Part shown: in pieces, positions 55,222-63,597 of the stretch
Numbering within the stretch: position 1 is the first letter of the stretch
How the letters are laid out: each line of letters begins with the position of its first letter
The notes under the pieces: model-generated
Seen by the model: the letters and a program-made list of their open reading frames with translations, nothing else
Told to the model about the DNA's origin: nothing
Databases searched by the model: none
Assembly: GCA_046349635.1 (NCBI GenBank)
Contig: JAXMBX010000002.1
Location: 1 to 64,000 of the forward strand
Length of the DNA: 64,000 bases
Origin: JAXMBX01 sp046349635
GTDB taxonomy: Bacteria; Planctomycetota; Planctomycetia; Planctomycetales; Planctomycetaceae
Reading direction: 5' to 3'
Program-made: the position numbers and the translations under genes

Positions 55222-58137
55222 ATGTACACATCTACATTCCGCCTCCCTCTCGTTCTGGGGATCGGCGTTCTGCTTGCAACGATTGACTGCTCCCACCGGG
55301 GATTTGTTCGAGGAGACGACAAAACTTCGAAAACCGAATCTTTGCTGCAGGGGATCCAATCCCTGCGGCAGAAGAACAACTCCCAGAATAATCAGCAGCA
55401 AAACAACCAGGAAAACAACAACGAACACAAGAACCGTAAGCCACCGCAGAACAATCAGCAGCAACAGAACAATAACAACGGGAATAAGAACCAGAACACG
55501 GGGAATGGCTCCAAGAATCAAAACAACAACAAGACGAACAACAACGGCAAGATGAACAATCCCCACCCGAATGGCGGGGTGATTCTGCAGGGGAAGAACC
55601 TGCCGAATTTTCCAGGGGGAATAAAAATCAATCCCCAGGGGGGACCGTTTAATAACACGGGGATTCATCCCCGTCCCATCGGCGAGGATTTCCGGTATCA
55701 GAACCTGTGGTTGAGAGGGCGTCTGAGCAATCAGAACTACGAACGGTTCCTGGATGCGGCGATCTCCCGGATCGGGCATAACGACCAGGACATCGGGAAC
55801 TACAATCCCGGCTGGGAACAGCGGCGGAACCAGTACCAGCAGATACAGAATCAGGGGAACCTGAACATCGATCAGAAGCGGCTGGGAATGGATTATGTGA
55901 AATACGGGGACCGGCCTCTGCAGGCGGACGAGGGACAGGTTCCGAAAACCAACCCCGTGCTGGAGGCGCCTCAGGCCTACGATAAGGTTTCCTTGGCCCG
56001 GCTGTCCCAGTCGATCAACGACGGCATCAAGGATGATCTCGCCCGTCTGGAGAAAGCACTTCCTCCCGGATGCCGCGTGCAGGATGCCCAGAACCTGGTG
56101 GAGACTGCCAAGCACAAGAAGAAGGACATGGCGCTGCTGGAGAACCTGCAGTTGGCGATTGTGGATCGGGACGTGCGAAAATTCGAGCGGAGCGCGGAGG
56201 CATTGCAGGTCAAGAAAGATCACATCCAACGCCTGATGATCGGCCTGACGCTCGACAACCTGAAGGACAAGATTGAAGACGGGGCATCCAGCGACGAGAT
56301 CCGGAGGATTACCGATCCGATGGTGCGCAAGGTGGGAGAGGCGGGACTGTCGAAAGATCTCAGCCTGGCATTCTCCAACTGGCTGAAGACGGTTCCGGAA
56401 CTGGTCAAGCTCAGCCGGGATTTGTCGAACGGCACGCCTCCCGCCGGCAATCTGGCCTGGCCCGAAGGGGACGTCTCCCTGGTCTTCGACCCGCAACTGG
56501 GATCGGGAGAAGCAAAACTCTTGCCGGGGGGCATGATCGCAGCTTCAGGGATGACCGATGCCCGTGTGTTGCTGGGACGCGGAAACAAATTCACGGCTCA
56601 CGGAATTCCGTACCTGAAAGGGGCACCGGAAAACCTGTCTCCCGCAGGAGGGGGAAATTCCGCAGGGCAGGGATCCTCCGGAATCACGCTGCACTATCCG
56701 GCGGATGCGAACGCGGCCCCGCTCAAATACACCGTGATCTGCTTTCAGGAGACTCCGAACGAAGAGGGGGAAGTGCAACCTGTCGAGGCCTGGAGACAGG
56801 ACTATGAGATTCAGCCGGGGCTGAAGCAGCAGCTGGAACTCGCGGCCAACGGAACCCTGTGGTACCAGGTGATCTGCCCGTCGAAGGATGGAACGGGATT
56901 GCCGAAGACCTATACGTTGAAGGAACCGGCAGGAGCTGCTCCGGTGTATGCCTTCCGGACCCAGGAAACCGCAGTCTCTCTGGTCTCCACGCTGGGGAGC
57001 ATCACGCTGGATAACACTCTTTCCTCACGACCGTTCCAGTTCATGCAGGGGAACACGTATCAGACGATCCGGCCCGGCGCGAAGATCACGCTGAATTCGG
57101 GGAGTGCGTTGCGATACGCGCGGAATGCGAAAACGCATACGCCGAAGGCCTTCCCCGGAATGTCGAACGAAGAGCAGCAAACGCCCGAAAGCAGCGACAT
57201 TTCTTCAATCACATTGTTGCCCGGGGAGACCGGCGTGATCGGGATCAACACCAACGGAGATTGGGAAATTCGCAAGAACGGTGACGTTCAGGTGGCGGAA
57301 CGGACCCGGTTGGAATTGCCGATCGCTTATGTGCAGCGGACGGCACCCGCTTCGAAAGGTGCTGCTCCCGCACCAGCGAGCGATACCACGCCGCGCGGGA
57401 ACCTGTATGTGCTAGCCGTCGGAGTCGCGCAGTATAAGAACGCCAGCGATTTCCCGAGTCTGACCTATGCGGACAAGGATGCTTTGGCGCTGTCGGACGT
57501 GCTGCAGCGTCAGAACTCCCTGTTCAAGGAGATCAACGCGACAGTCATCAAGAATGACGAGGCCACGGCCATCCGGATCCGGACGGAACTGGTCGGGCTG
57601 GAACGGAAAGTCACCAAGAATGACACCGTGGCGTTGATCCTGTCCGGACACGGCATCGTGGATGATGAAACGTACTATTTCTGTCCCCACGACGTGGAAA
57701 TGCAAAAGCTGTCCCGGTTGGGGATCTCGAGCGATGAATTGCAAAAAGTAACCAACAACCTGAGCGCCCGGAATGTGTTCGTATTCCTGGACAGTTGCTA
57801 CAGCGGCGGGGCGACGGGCAAGCTGCAGCAGGCGTTCCAGAAACAGGTTGGCCAGGTGGGGAACAGCGGCGTGATCATCTTCGCCTCGTCGAAACAGAAT
57901 GAATCGAGCCAGGAAGACAAATCCTGGGGACACGGCGCGCTCACGAAGGCGTTCCTGAATACCCTCTCCAACCTGGACCTGGATACGAACAAGGATTCCA
58001 TCGTGCAGGTTGCGGAACTGGACCTGGGTCTGACCGAAGGGGTGAAGAACCTGACGGGTGGGGGGCAGCACGTGCAATCCGCGGAATTGGGGGATGCCAT
58101 CCGGAACCTGTCCCTCGCCCGCTACCAGTCAAAATAG
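55222..58137 (+). CDS. Exported caspase-like (peptidase C14) protein with Asn/Gln-rich N-terminal region
   Basis: A 971-residue protein. A signal peptide (LPLVLGIGVLLATID) is followed by a low-complexity Asn/Gln-rich stretch at residues 50-113 (QNNQQQNNQENNN), then a helical and beta-rich middle. A C-terminal caspase-like domain begins about residue 727 (LYVLAVGVAQYKN). The catalytic dyad is His810 in LSGHGI and Cys859 in FLDSCYSGGA, with YYFCPHDV between. Caspase-like proteases cleave after basic or acidic residues and often act in cell death or signalling. The Asn/Gln region resembles prion-like domains. The ATG at 55222 is chosen as the start of the signal peptide. The domain is certain, the role is not. 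Confidence 0.9.
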   Translation: MYTSTFRLPLVLGIGVLLATIDCSHRGFVRGDDKTSKTESLLQGIQSLRQKNNSQNNQQQNNQENNNEHKNRKPPQNNQQQQNNNNGNKNQNTGNGSKNQNNNKTNNNGKMNNPHPNGGVILQGKNLPNFPGGIKINPQGGPFNNTGIHPRPIGEDFRYQNLWLRGRLSNQNYERFLDAAISRIGHNDQDIGNYNPGWEQRRNQYQQIQNQGNLNIDQKRLGMDYVKYGDRPLQADEGQVPKTNPVLEAPQAYDKVSLARLSQSINDGIKDDLARLEKALPPGCRVQDAQNLVETAKHKKKDMALLENLQLAIVDRDVRKFERSAEALQVKKDHIQRLMIGLTLDNLKDKIEDGASSDEIRRITDPMVRKVGEAGLSKDLSLAFSNWLKTVPELVKLSRDLSNGTPPAGNLAWPEGDVSLVFDPQLGSGEAKLLPGGMIAASGMTDARVLLGRGNKFTAHGIPYLKGAPENLSPAGGGNSAGQGSSGITLHYPADANAAPLKYTVICFQETPNEEGEVQPVEAWRQDYEIQPGLKQQLELAANGTLWYQVICPSKDGTGLPKTYTLKEPAGAAPVYAFRTQETAVSLVSTLGSITLDNTLSSRPFQFMQGNTYQTIRPGAKITLNSGSALRYARNAKTHTPKAFPGMSNEEQQTPESSDISSITLLPGETGVIGINTNGDWEIRKNGDVQVAERTRLELPIAYVQRTAPASKGAAPAPASDTTPRGNLYVLAVGVAQYKNASDFPSLTYADKDALALSDVLQRQNSLFKEINATVIKNDEATAIRIRTELVGLERKVTKNDTVALILSGHGIVDDETYYFCPHDVEMQKLSRLGISSDELQKVTNNLSARNVFVFLDSCYSGGATGKLQQAFQKQVGQVGNSGVIIFASSKQNESSQEDKSWGHGALTKAFLNTLSNLDLDTNKDSIVQVAELDLGLTEGVKNLTGGGQHVQSAELGDAIRNLSLARYQSK

Positions 58138-58206
58138 CTCGATTTGCGACTCGTTCCGCGTTCGTCCGAACAACCCGGTCATTGCTGTGGAGTTCCTGAA
58201 AGATTC

Positions 58207-59322
58207 ATGGAAACACGCCAGATTTACGAGATCACCACGCGGCGGTTCTTGTCGCCGATCAAAACATTGCTCGACGATCCGACGATCTCGGAAATCATGG
58301 TGAACGGCCCGGAGTCGATCTACTACGAACGGAAAGGGAAGATCTACCGTTCGGAGTGCAAGTTTCAGGATGAACTGTCCCTTTTGGCGGCGGCGCGAAA
58401 TATCGCGGAGTTCGTCAATCGGCGCGTGGATGACGATCATCACAGCCTGGATGGCCGTTTGCCGGACGGTTCCCGCGTGCACATCATCATTCCCCCCTCA
58501 TCGCGGGTGGGGGTGTGCCTGACGATTCGGCGGTTCCAGAAATCGACGTTTCAACTCTCTTCGCTCGTGGAGCGGGGGAGCATGTCTCCGGAAGCGATGG
58601 AGTTCCTGCAACTGGCGGTGATGCTGCACAAGAGCATCCTGATCTCCGGGGGGACGGGGAGCGGAAAGACATCGCTGCTGAATGCCCTTTCGACCGCCAT
58701 TCCGGATACGGAACGAATCATCGTCATTGAAGACACTTCGGAACTGCAGTTGAACCAGCCTCACACGGTGTATCTGGAGGCGCAGCCCGCGCGACCGGAC
58801 GGAGGGGGAGGAGTCACGATCCGGGATCTGTTTGTCGATTCGCTTCGGATGCGTCCCGACCGGATCGTGGTGGGTGAAGTGCGGCGCGGGGAGGCGCTGG
58901 ATCTGATCCAGTCGATGATCTCCGGCCATACGGGGGCGCTCGCCACGGTGCACGCGAATTCAGCGCGCGAAGCGGCAGTCCGGCTGGAAACATTGTGCCT
59001 GATGAGTGATGTGGCACTTCCAATCCATGTGGCGCGACTGCAGACCGCTTCGGCGTTGCAACTGGTCATCCAAATTGCCCGGATGAGTGACGGCAGCCGG
59101 CGGTTGCAGGCGATCAGCGAGTGCCTGGGTCTGGATCCCCAGAACAATTACATCTTCCGGGATTTGTACCGCTTCCTGGCAAAGGGGCGTAACAGCGAGG
59201 GAATGATTGAGGGGTCGCTGGAGCCGACCGGGGAGCACCCCTCGTTCTGGGAGGAACCGGCTCAATTCGGGCTGACAGACCAGATCAAACTGACAAAAGA
59301 CCTGTTTTCCGCCCCGGCCTGA
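58207..59322 (+). CDS. cpaF: CpaF/TadA-type secretion ATPase
   Basis: A 371-residue hexameric ATPase of the VirB11/CpaF family, powering Tad pilus assembly at the inner membrane face. The N-terminal domain contains TISEIMVNGPESIYYER; the ATPase core has Walker A GGTGSGKT (148-155), the Asp box IVIEDTSELQ, Walker B RIVVGEVRRGEA and the His box SGHTGALATVHANS. The start at 58207 gives METRQIYEI. It is shorter than many CpaF proteins, lacking a long N-terminal extension. It heads the Tad genes in the window; tadB and tadC are not seen here. Confidence 0.9.
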   Translation: METRQIYEITTRRFLSPIKTLLDDPTISEIMVNGPESIYYERKGKIYRSECKFQDELSLLAAARNIAEFVNRRVDDDHHSLDGRLPDGSRVHIIIPPSSRVGVCLTIRRFQKSTFQLSSLVERGSMSPEAMEFLQLAVMLHKSILISGGTGSGKTSLLNALSTAIPDTERIIVIEDTSELQLNQPHTVYLEAQPARPDGGGGVTIRDLFVDSLRMRPDRIVVGEVRRGEALDLIQSMISGHTGALATVHANSAREAAVRLETLCLMSDVALPIHVARLQTASALQLVIQIARMSDGSRRLQAISECLGLDPQNNYIFRDLYRFLAKGRNSEGMIEGSLEPTGEHPSFWEEPAQFGLTDQIKLTKDLFSAPA

Positions 59323-59450
59323 CGCGTCATGACCGACACAGGCCGCGACATCAAATTGACGTCACGATTCATCAAAACGAGTTCAGGGCCTGATTCGCAA
59401 AGATTCTCTTAAGTCATTGAATACTAAGGAATTACCGTTTAGGATCAGTT

Positions 59451-59466
59451 TTGGCACGACAATTGG
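59451..59466 (+). promoter_or_regulatory. Sigma-54-like promoter candidate for the Flp pilin gene
   Basis: TTGGCACGACAATTGG has a perfect -24 element (TTGGCACG) and correct spacing, but the -12 dinucleotide is GG rather than GC. It lies about 120 bases before the pilin ATG. The departure at -12 makes this uncertain. Confidence 0.35.
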
Positions 59467-59583
59467 TAATCAAGAATGTCATGAAACCGAGTTTTGTGAC
59501 TCCTGAAGACAATAAAAAGTGAGTCACACTCGAACTCCCAAAGATCCGCGAGTCGAAGGCTTTTCCAGAGAGAGGGACGAATC

Positions 59584-59784
59584 ATGAAGACTTTGAAATC
59601 GAAACTGAATGACCAGATGAACAACCTCCGCAAGTTCAACAGCGATGAGGACGGGATCGAAAGTATCCAGGTCGTGATGATCCTGGCATTCGGTGCCGTG
59701 GTGATGGTGGCCGCGTGGGCGTTCTGGGATCAGATCAAGGGTTGGGCGACCGGCCTGATCTCCCAGATCCTCGGGAAAGGCTGA
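59584..59784 (+). CDS. Flp/Fap-type major pilin
   Basis: A 66-residue prepilin. A basic leader (MKTLKSKLNDQMNNLRKFNSDEDG) is followed by the hydrophobic helix IESIQVVMILAFGAVVMVAAW, the typical Flp layout with the cleavage Gly before the helix and a Glu close to the new N-terminus. A basic, Gly-rich end follows. GAGAGAGGGACGAATC precedes the ATG. It would be processed by the peptidase encoded next and polymerised by CpaF-driven machinery. Confidence 0.85.
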   Translation: MKTLKSKLNDQMNNLRKFNSDEDGIESIQVVMILAFGAVVMVAAWAFWDQIKGWATGLISQILGKG

Positions 59785-59885
59785 TCCGCAGGGGTCCTGA
59801 CGCTGCTCAATTTTCTGCGGACAATTTTCTGTGGTCCGTTTTTCCTGCGAGTGACCGGATCTTCCGACGGAAACGAGGGATTCCG

Positions 59886-60647
59886 ATGAATGCCATCTGC
59901 CCGACGACAAATGTTCCGGACGAAGCGCGGGAAATTGACCTGGAAGTCGTGACTGATCGCCTCTCTGCGGCCATGACTGAAGTAACGCGGAACTCCAAGC
60001 CACCCCGGACACCATGGGTGATGGGCTTGCCCATCACCCTGGGACTGGGAGTGATCAGCTTCCTGCTCTCCGGTTGCGGGATGCATCACAAGTTGCTCTC
60101 CTGGCCGGGAATGGTGCTGGTGGCGTTTGCCTTCGGAACGGGAATATCCGACACGTATCGCCATCGCCTGCCGAACTGGATGACCTATTCCGCGGCGCTG
60201 ACCGGCCTTCTGGCTGGAACAGCCGTCACCCTGTGGGGTGCGGCCCCCTGGACTGGCACCCTGGATTTGAGCCAGTCGCTGGGTGGATTTCTGGCCTGCT
60301 TCGTTGCGATGCTGCTTCCCTACCGGGCGACGGGAGGAGGAGCGGGAGATGTGAAGCTGGCAGCCGCTTATGGAGCGCTCCTGGGCTGGCAGGGTGGTTT
60401 GAGCGTGATGGTGTGGGGTTATGTGGTGTGCGGCACGATTCTGATCGTGCGGCACATCTTCTCGGACCAACCCTGGCTATTGCCCGCGTCTCTGTTGCGG
60501 CTGGTGGGATCGTTCATCCTGCCCCAGGTTGTGCAAAAGCCAAACGAGGAACAACGAAAGTTGCTGCGGCGGGATACTCCTCTGGGTGCGGCGTTTGCAA
60601 TGGGCCTGCTGTGCGTGCTGGTGAATGGCAACCTGTTCGGGGGATAA
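59886..60647 (+). CDS. Prepilin peptidase (CpaA/TadV-type, A24)
   Basis: A 253-residue polytopic aspartic peptidase that cleaves Flp prepilins at the cytoplasmic membrane. The two catalytic aspartates are in GISDTYRHRLPNWMT and in GGGAGDVKLAAAYG (the GxGD motif). An unusual soluble N-terminal extension of about 45 residues precedes the first membrane segment. The ATG at 59886 is chosen; upstream the frame is Arg/Pro-rich. About 100 bases after the pilin on the same strand. Confidence 0.88.
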   Translation: MNAICPTTNVPDEAREIDLEVVTDRLSAAMTEVTRNSKPPRTPWVMGLPITLGLGVISFLLSGCGMHHKLLSWPGMVLVAFAFGTGISDTYRHRLPNWMTYSAALTGLLAGTAVTLWGAAPWTGTLDLSQSLGGFLACFVAMLLPYRATGGGAGDVKLAAAYGALLGWQGGLSVMVWGYVVCGTILIVRHIFSDQPWLLPASLLRLVGSFILPQVVQKPNEEQRKLLRRDTPLGAAFAMGLLCVLVNGNLFGG

Positions 60648-60662
60648 AGGAAGGGACACGCC

Positions 60663-60839
60663 ATGAAGTGCTCAAGGAATTCCAAATCGCGATGGCGAAA
60701 AGGTATTGCGGCCATCGAGGTGGTCATGGCAACAGCGGTCGGAATTCCGATGGCAGCGGCGATCTTTTTCCTGGGACGGGCCGGAAGCAAGGCGTTTCTG
60801 GAAATGGCTTCCGTGGTGGTCGGTTGGCCGCATCTGTAG
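60663..60839 (+). CDS. Short pilin-like (TadE-type) peptide
   Basis: A 58-residue peptide, ATG 60663 to TAG 60837. A basic leader (MKCSRNSKSRWRKG) is followed by IAAIEVVMATAVGIPMAAAIFF, a hydrophobic helix with a Glu near its start, the class III prepilin design. A GlyArg-Ala segment and FLEMASVVVGWPHL follow. It starts 16 bases after the peptidase gene, and AAAGGAAGGGACACG precedes it. Likely a minor pilin or pseudopilin. Confidence 0.65.
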   Translation: MKCSRNSKSRWRKGIAAIEVVMATAVGIPMAAAIFFLGRAGSKAFLEMASVVVGWPHL

Positions 60840-60891
60840 CGCCGGCGGCTTGTGGCCGCTCCGGACGAACAACTTTGCAAGGGATTTCATC

Positions 60892-61641
60892 ATGCCCCTC
60901 TACCCTGAGATCTTTCGATCGGTCGAAGTGATCTGGCTGGTGTGGGGCCTCTCTCTGGCCGTCTGCATCGGGATCGGTTGCAGTCTGCGTCGAGGACGAC
61001 CTCTCCGCTGGAAAGAGCTGGCAAACGATGAGGATGGGGCCAGCTATTCCGTGCCGTACGTGATGACGTTTCCCCTGTATGCCCTGTTCGTGGGGCTGGT
61101 GGTGGAATGTTCGCTGCTCCTGGTCACAAAGGTCGGAACGATGTATTCGGCTTACGCCGCAGCGCGGTCGGCAGCAGTGTGGGAATCGGCCAAGACGGGA
61201 TCGGGAACGGTTTCGGCGCAGAAGATGAACGACATGGCCCAGAAAGCGGCAGTGCTGGCGATGGTCCCGTTTGCGAGCGGGAGTTCACAACATTCCGCGG
61301 GGAGTAATGCAGGTTCGGAGCTGGTCGCCCCGGTGTTGACGGGAGCGGAACTGTTTCGGGACGGTCGATTCGTGAACCCGAACTACCTGGTCCGGAAAGT
61401 CCGTTACGCCGCGAGTCACACCCAGGTCACAATTTCGCGCGAGTCGAATGGTCCCCAGGGGGACATGAAAGCGGATGTCCGATTTGAGGCGCCGTTTCAT
61501 ATCCCGGGGATCGGACGGATCCTCGGGAAGGCGGGAGGATCGGGATACTTCGTGATCGATGTCCGGTCGGAGGCGACGATCCCCTCGGAGTCGCCTCAAA
61601 ACGACACGCGCGACATCGGCATTCAATATCTGTCGGAGTAA
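60892..61641 (+). CDS. TadE-like pilus assembly protein
   Basis: A 249-residue membrane protein. Two N-terminal hydrophobic segments (VIWLVWGLSLAVCIGIGC and FPLYALFVGLVVECSLLLV) flank a basic loop. The second is followed by MYSAYAAARSAAVWES, the helix pattern of TadE/TadG pseudopilins, and then by a beta-rich exported domain with RYAASHTQVTISRES and a DVRFEAPFHIPG region. The start at 60892 gives MPLYPEIFRSVE. Role inferred from context and the helix pattern. Confidence 0.7.
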   Translation: MPLYPEIFRSVEVIWLVWGLSLAVCIGIGCSLRRGRPLRWKELANDEDGASYSVPYVMTFPLYALFVGLVVECSLLLVTKVGTMYSAYAAARSAAVWESAKTGSGTVSAQKMNDMAQKAAVLAMVPFASGSSQHSAGSNAGSELVAPVLTGAELFRDGRFVNPNYLVRKVRYAASHTQVTISRESNGPQGDMKADVRFEAPFHIPGIGRILGKAGGSGYFVIDVRSEATIPSESPQNDTRDIGIQYLSE

Positions 61642-61668
61642 GGAATCGAACTCAGGGATTTTAGAATC

Positions 61669-63588
61669 ATGTCCGCCTCACTCCTCCAAAAACTCGGCCA
61701 AGCGTGTCGCCGCTTCCTCCATGCGGAGCAGCGGTTCCACGACTCCGAAGAGGGGACGATGGCGCAGGTGACGGTGATCGTCGTCATGGGTTTCGCGATG
61801 CTGGTGGGGATGGTGGGGAACGTGGGGCGGATCGTGCAGAAAAAAGTCGCGGTGCAGAACGCGGCGGACGCCGTCGCATATTCCACCGCCTTGTGGCAGG
61901 CGAGGTCCTACAACGCGGTGACGGCGATCAACCACATGCTGGGTGAAGTGACGGCGATCTGCGTCCTGCACGAAGCGATCGGGGGTCCAGAACTGGATGA
62001 CGGGCAACCCCAGAATTCGGATGAATTCCGGGATCTGAACCGGCAAATCAAGGATCTGCGACCGCTAGAACTGGTGGCCATCCACATTCCGGGGCTGTTC
62101 AACGCCGACCGGCAGATTGTCGACCTGGTCCGGCGGGCGATTACCTTCAACGAGGGGGACGACGGACGGACGTTGTCCGGAGCGACGCTCTACGATGCGC
62201 GGGTGACGTTAAAAAAGCTGGTCATGTTCTTTCAGGACGTGAAGGTAGCGGGGAATATTCTCATCGACCTGGGGAAGATTCCGATCCTGGCGTTCCTAGT
62301 GCCGATTGGAGTGGCGATGCATGCCGTCGCGACGCCTATTCTGATCAAGTGCGGTGTCGAAGCGGGAATGCTCCTCGTGCTGGAGGCGGGGGCGGAGATT
62401 TTCGTGATCCCGAAGCGGTTGCTGGAGAATCAGTTGATTCCACTCCTTGCGAAGTATCCGGCGGATGTCGTCAAGAAGGGGGGATCGCTCTCAACATCGA
62501 TCACTAGCACGGTTCAAGACCTGGAATCGCGGCATTCCGTACAGGCGAGCATTTTCCCGGCGGCGAAGCAGATCTCGCTGGCATTGGTGGAAGAACCGGG
62601 GCCAAAGACGGGGGCGGGGGGAGAGATTCGCTCGCAGTCGGTGTCGAGCGGCTGGCCGGGAGATATCGACAAGATCCTGAGCATGATCAAGAAAGTGACC
62701 TCCGTCGTGAACGTCTTCAACAAGGCGGTGGAGTTCATCCCCGGGGCGAAGGAGATTACAGGTTGGGCTGAGCCCCAGATTCCGGGTTTCGATGATGACG
62801 GTTCCCAGAAGAACTTCAGCCGGGAGACGGTGAAAAAGGTCAATGCGGACTGGAACTCTGAAGAGATCACGCAGTGGACGCGGGCGACGTATCCCTGGGT
62901 CGATTCCCTGCGGGCACCGATTATCGGGGGGATGAAGAGTCCCGCCGTGCTGCAACTCTCGAAGGCGGGGGTCTACTACGGTCACTGGACGAACAGGTTC
63001 ACGATTGCGAAGTCGCACGCGTACCGTTCGGGGACGCCGCTGTCGAAAACGGGGGGACCGCGCGAGAAGCAGAAGATGTTCATCATGAAAGACATGAAAC
63101 CGGACCGGAAGGGGAAGGAAAGCTGGACGACGGATTCGCCGGAAGCGGAGAAGCTGTTCACGGTGCAGGGATTTACGACGCATCGGGCGGATGCGCTGTT
63201 CAGCCCGGCGATCTTCGGCGGGTCGAGCCACGACCAGGTGGTATATGCCCAGGCGATGGTCTACAACGCGAATCCTCAGCAGCCGAGCGGATTGTCGCAG
63301 CGTCAGCAGCGGGTAGGGTGGGACACGTTGAACTGGACGCCGCCGGTGAACGTGCCGGAATACGGGACGGTTCCGACGGAACGTTCGGAACTGTGGCCCC
63401 CGTGGTCGGTGTTCGAGAAAAAGCCGCAGAACAACACACCCGGGATCAAGCTGAACTGGCAGGCGAAGCTGGTGCCGGTGACGCGGAGCCGGCTGGGACA
63501 GGCCGCCAATGGGAGCGATTACAAAGGGAACATCAAGGACGCGATTCAAAAGAGCCTGAACAACACCCGTCAACTGGACACACACTAA
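61669..63588 (+). CDS. TadG-like pilus assembly protein
   Basis: A 639-residue protein. Around residues 25-60 is EEGTMAQVTVIVVMGFAMLVGMVG followed by GRIVQKKVAVQNAADAVAYSTALW, the TadG/Flp-associated signature (TM helix then QNAADAAA-type segment). A long beta-rich exported part follows, with two further hydrophobic stretches near 190-260. It starts at 61669, 28 bases after the TadE-like gene. Large TadG-like proteins are proposed to sit at the pilus base or tip; function here is inferred. Confidence 0.8.
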   Translation: MSASLLQKLGQACRRFLHAEQRFHDSEEGTMAQVTVIVVMGFAMLVGMVGNVGRIVQKKVAVQNAADAVAYSTALWQARSYNAVTAINHMLGEVTAICVLHEAIGGPELDDGQPQNSDEFRDLNRQIKDLRPLELVAIHIPGLFNADRQIVDLVRRAITFNEGDDGRTLSGATLYDARVTLKKLVMFFQDVKVAGNILIDLGKIPILAFLVPIGVAMHAVATPILIKCGVEAGMLLVLEAGAEIFVIPKRLLENQLIPLLAKYPADVVKKGGSLSTSITSTVQDLESRHSVQASIFPAAKQISLALVEEPGPKTGAGGEIRSQSVSSGWPGDIDKILSMIKKVTSVVNVFNKAVEFIPGAKEITGWAEPQIPGFDDDGSQKNFSRETVKKVNADWNSEEITQWTRATYPWVDSLRAPIIGGMKSPAVLQLSKAGVYYGHWTNRFTIAKSHAYRSGTPLSKTGGPREKQKMFIMKDMKPDRKGKESWTTDSPEAEKLFTVQGFTTHRADALFSPAIFGGSSHDQVVYAQAMVYNANPQQPSGLSQRQQRVGWDTLNWTPPVNVPEYGTVPTERSELWPPWSVFEKKPQNNTPGIKLNWQAKLVPVTRSRLGQAANGSDYKGNIKDAIQKSLNNTRQLDTH

Positions 63589-63597
63589 GTTCTGATC

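Noticed and set aside
55093..56496. Minus-strand open frame opposite the caspase-like gene
   Set aside because: Its Val/Leu/Ile runs are the antisense of the Asn/Gln-rich tract (AAC/CAG codons), not real membrane helices.
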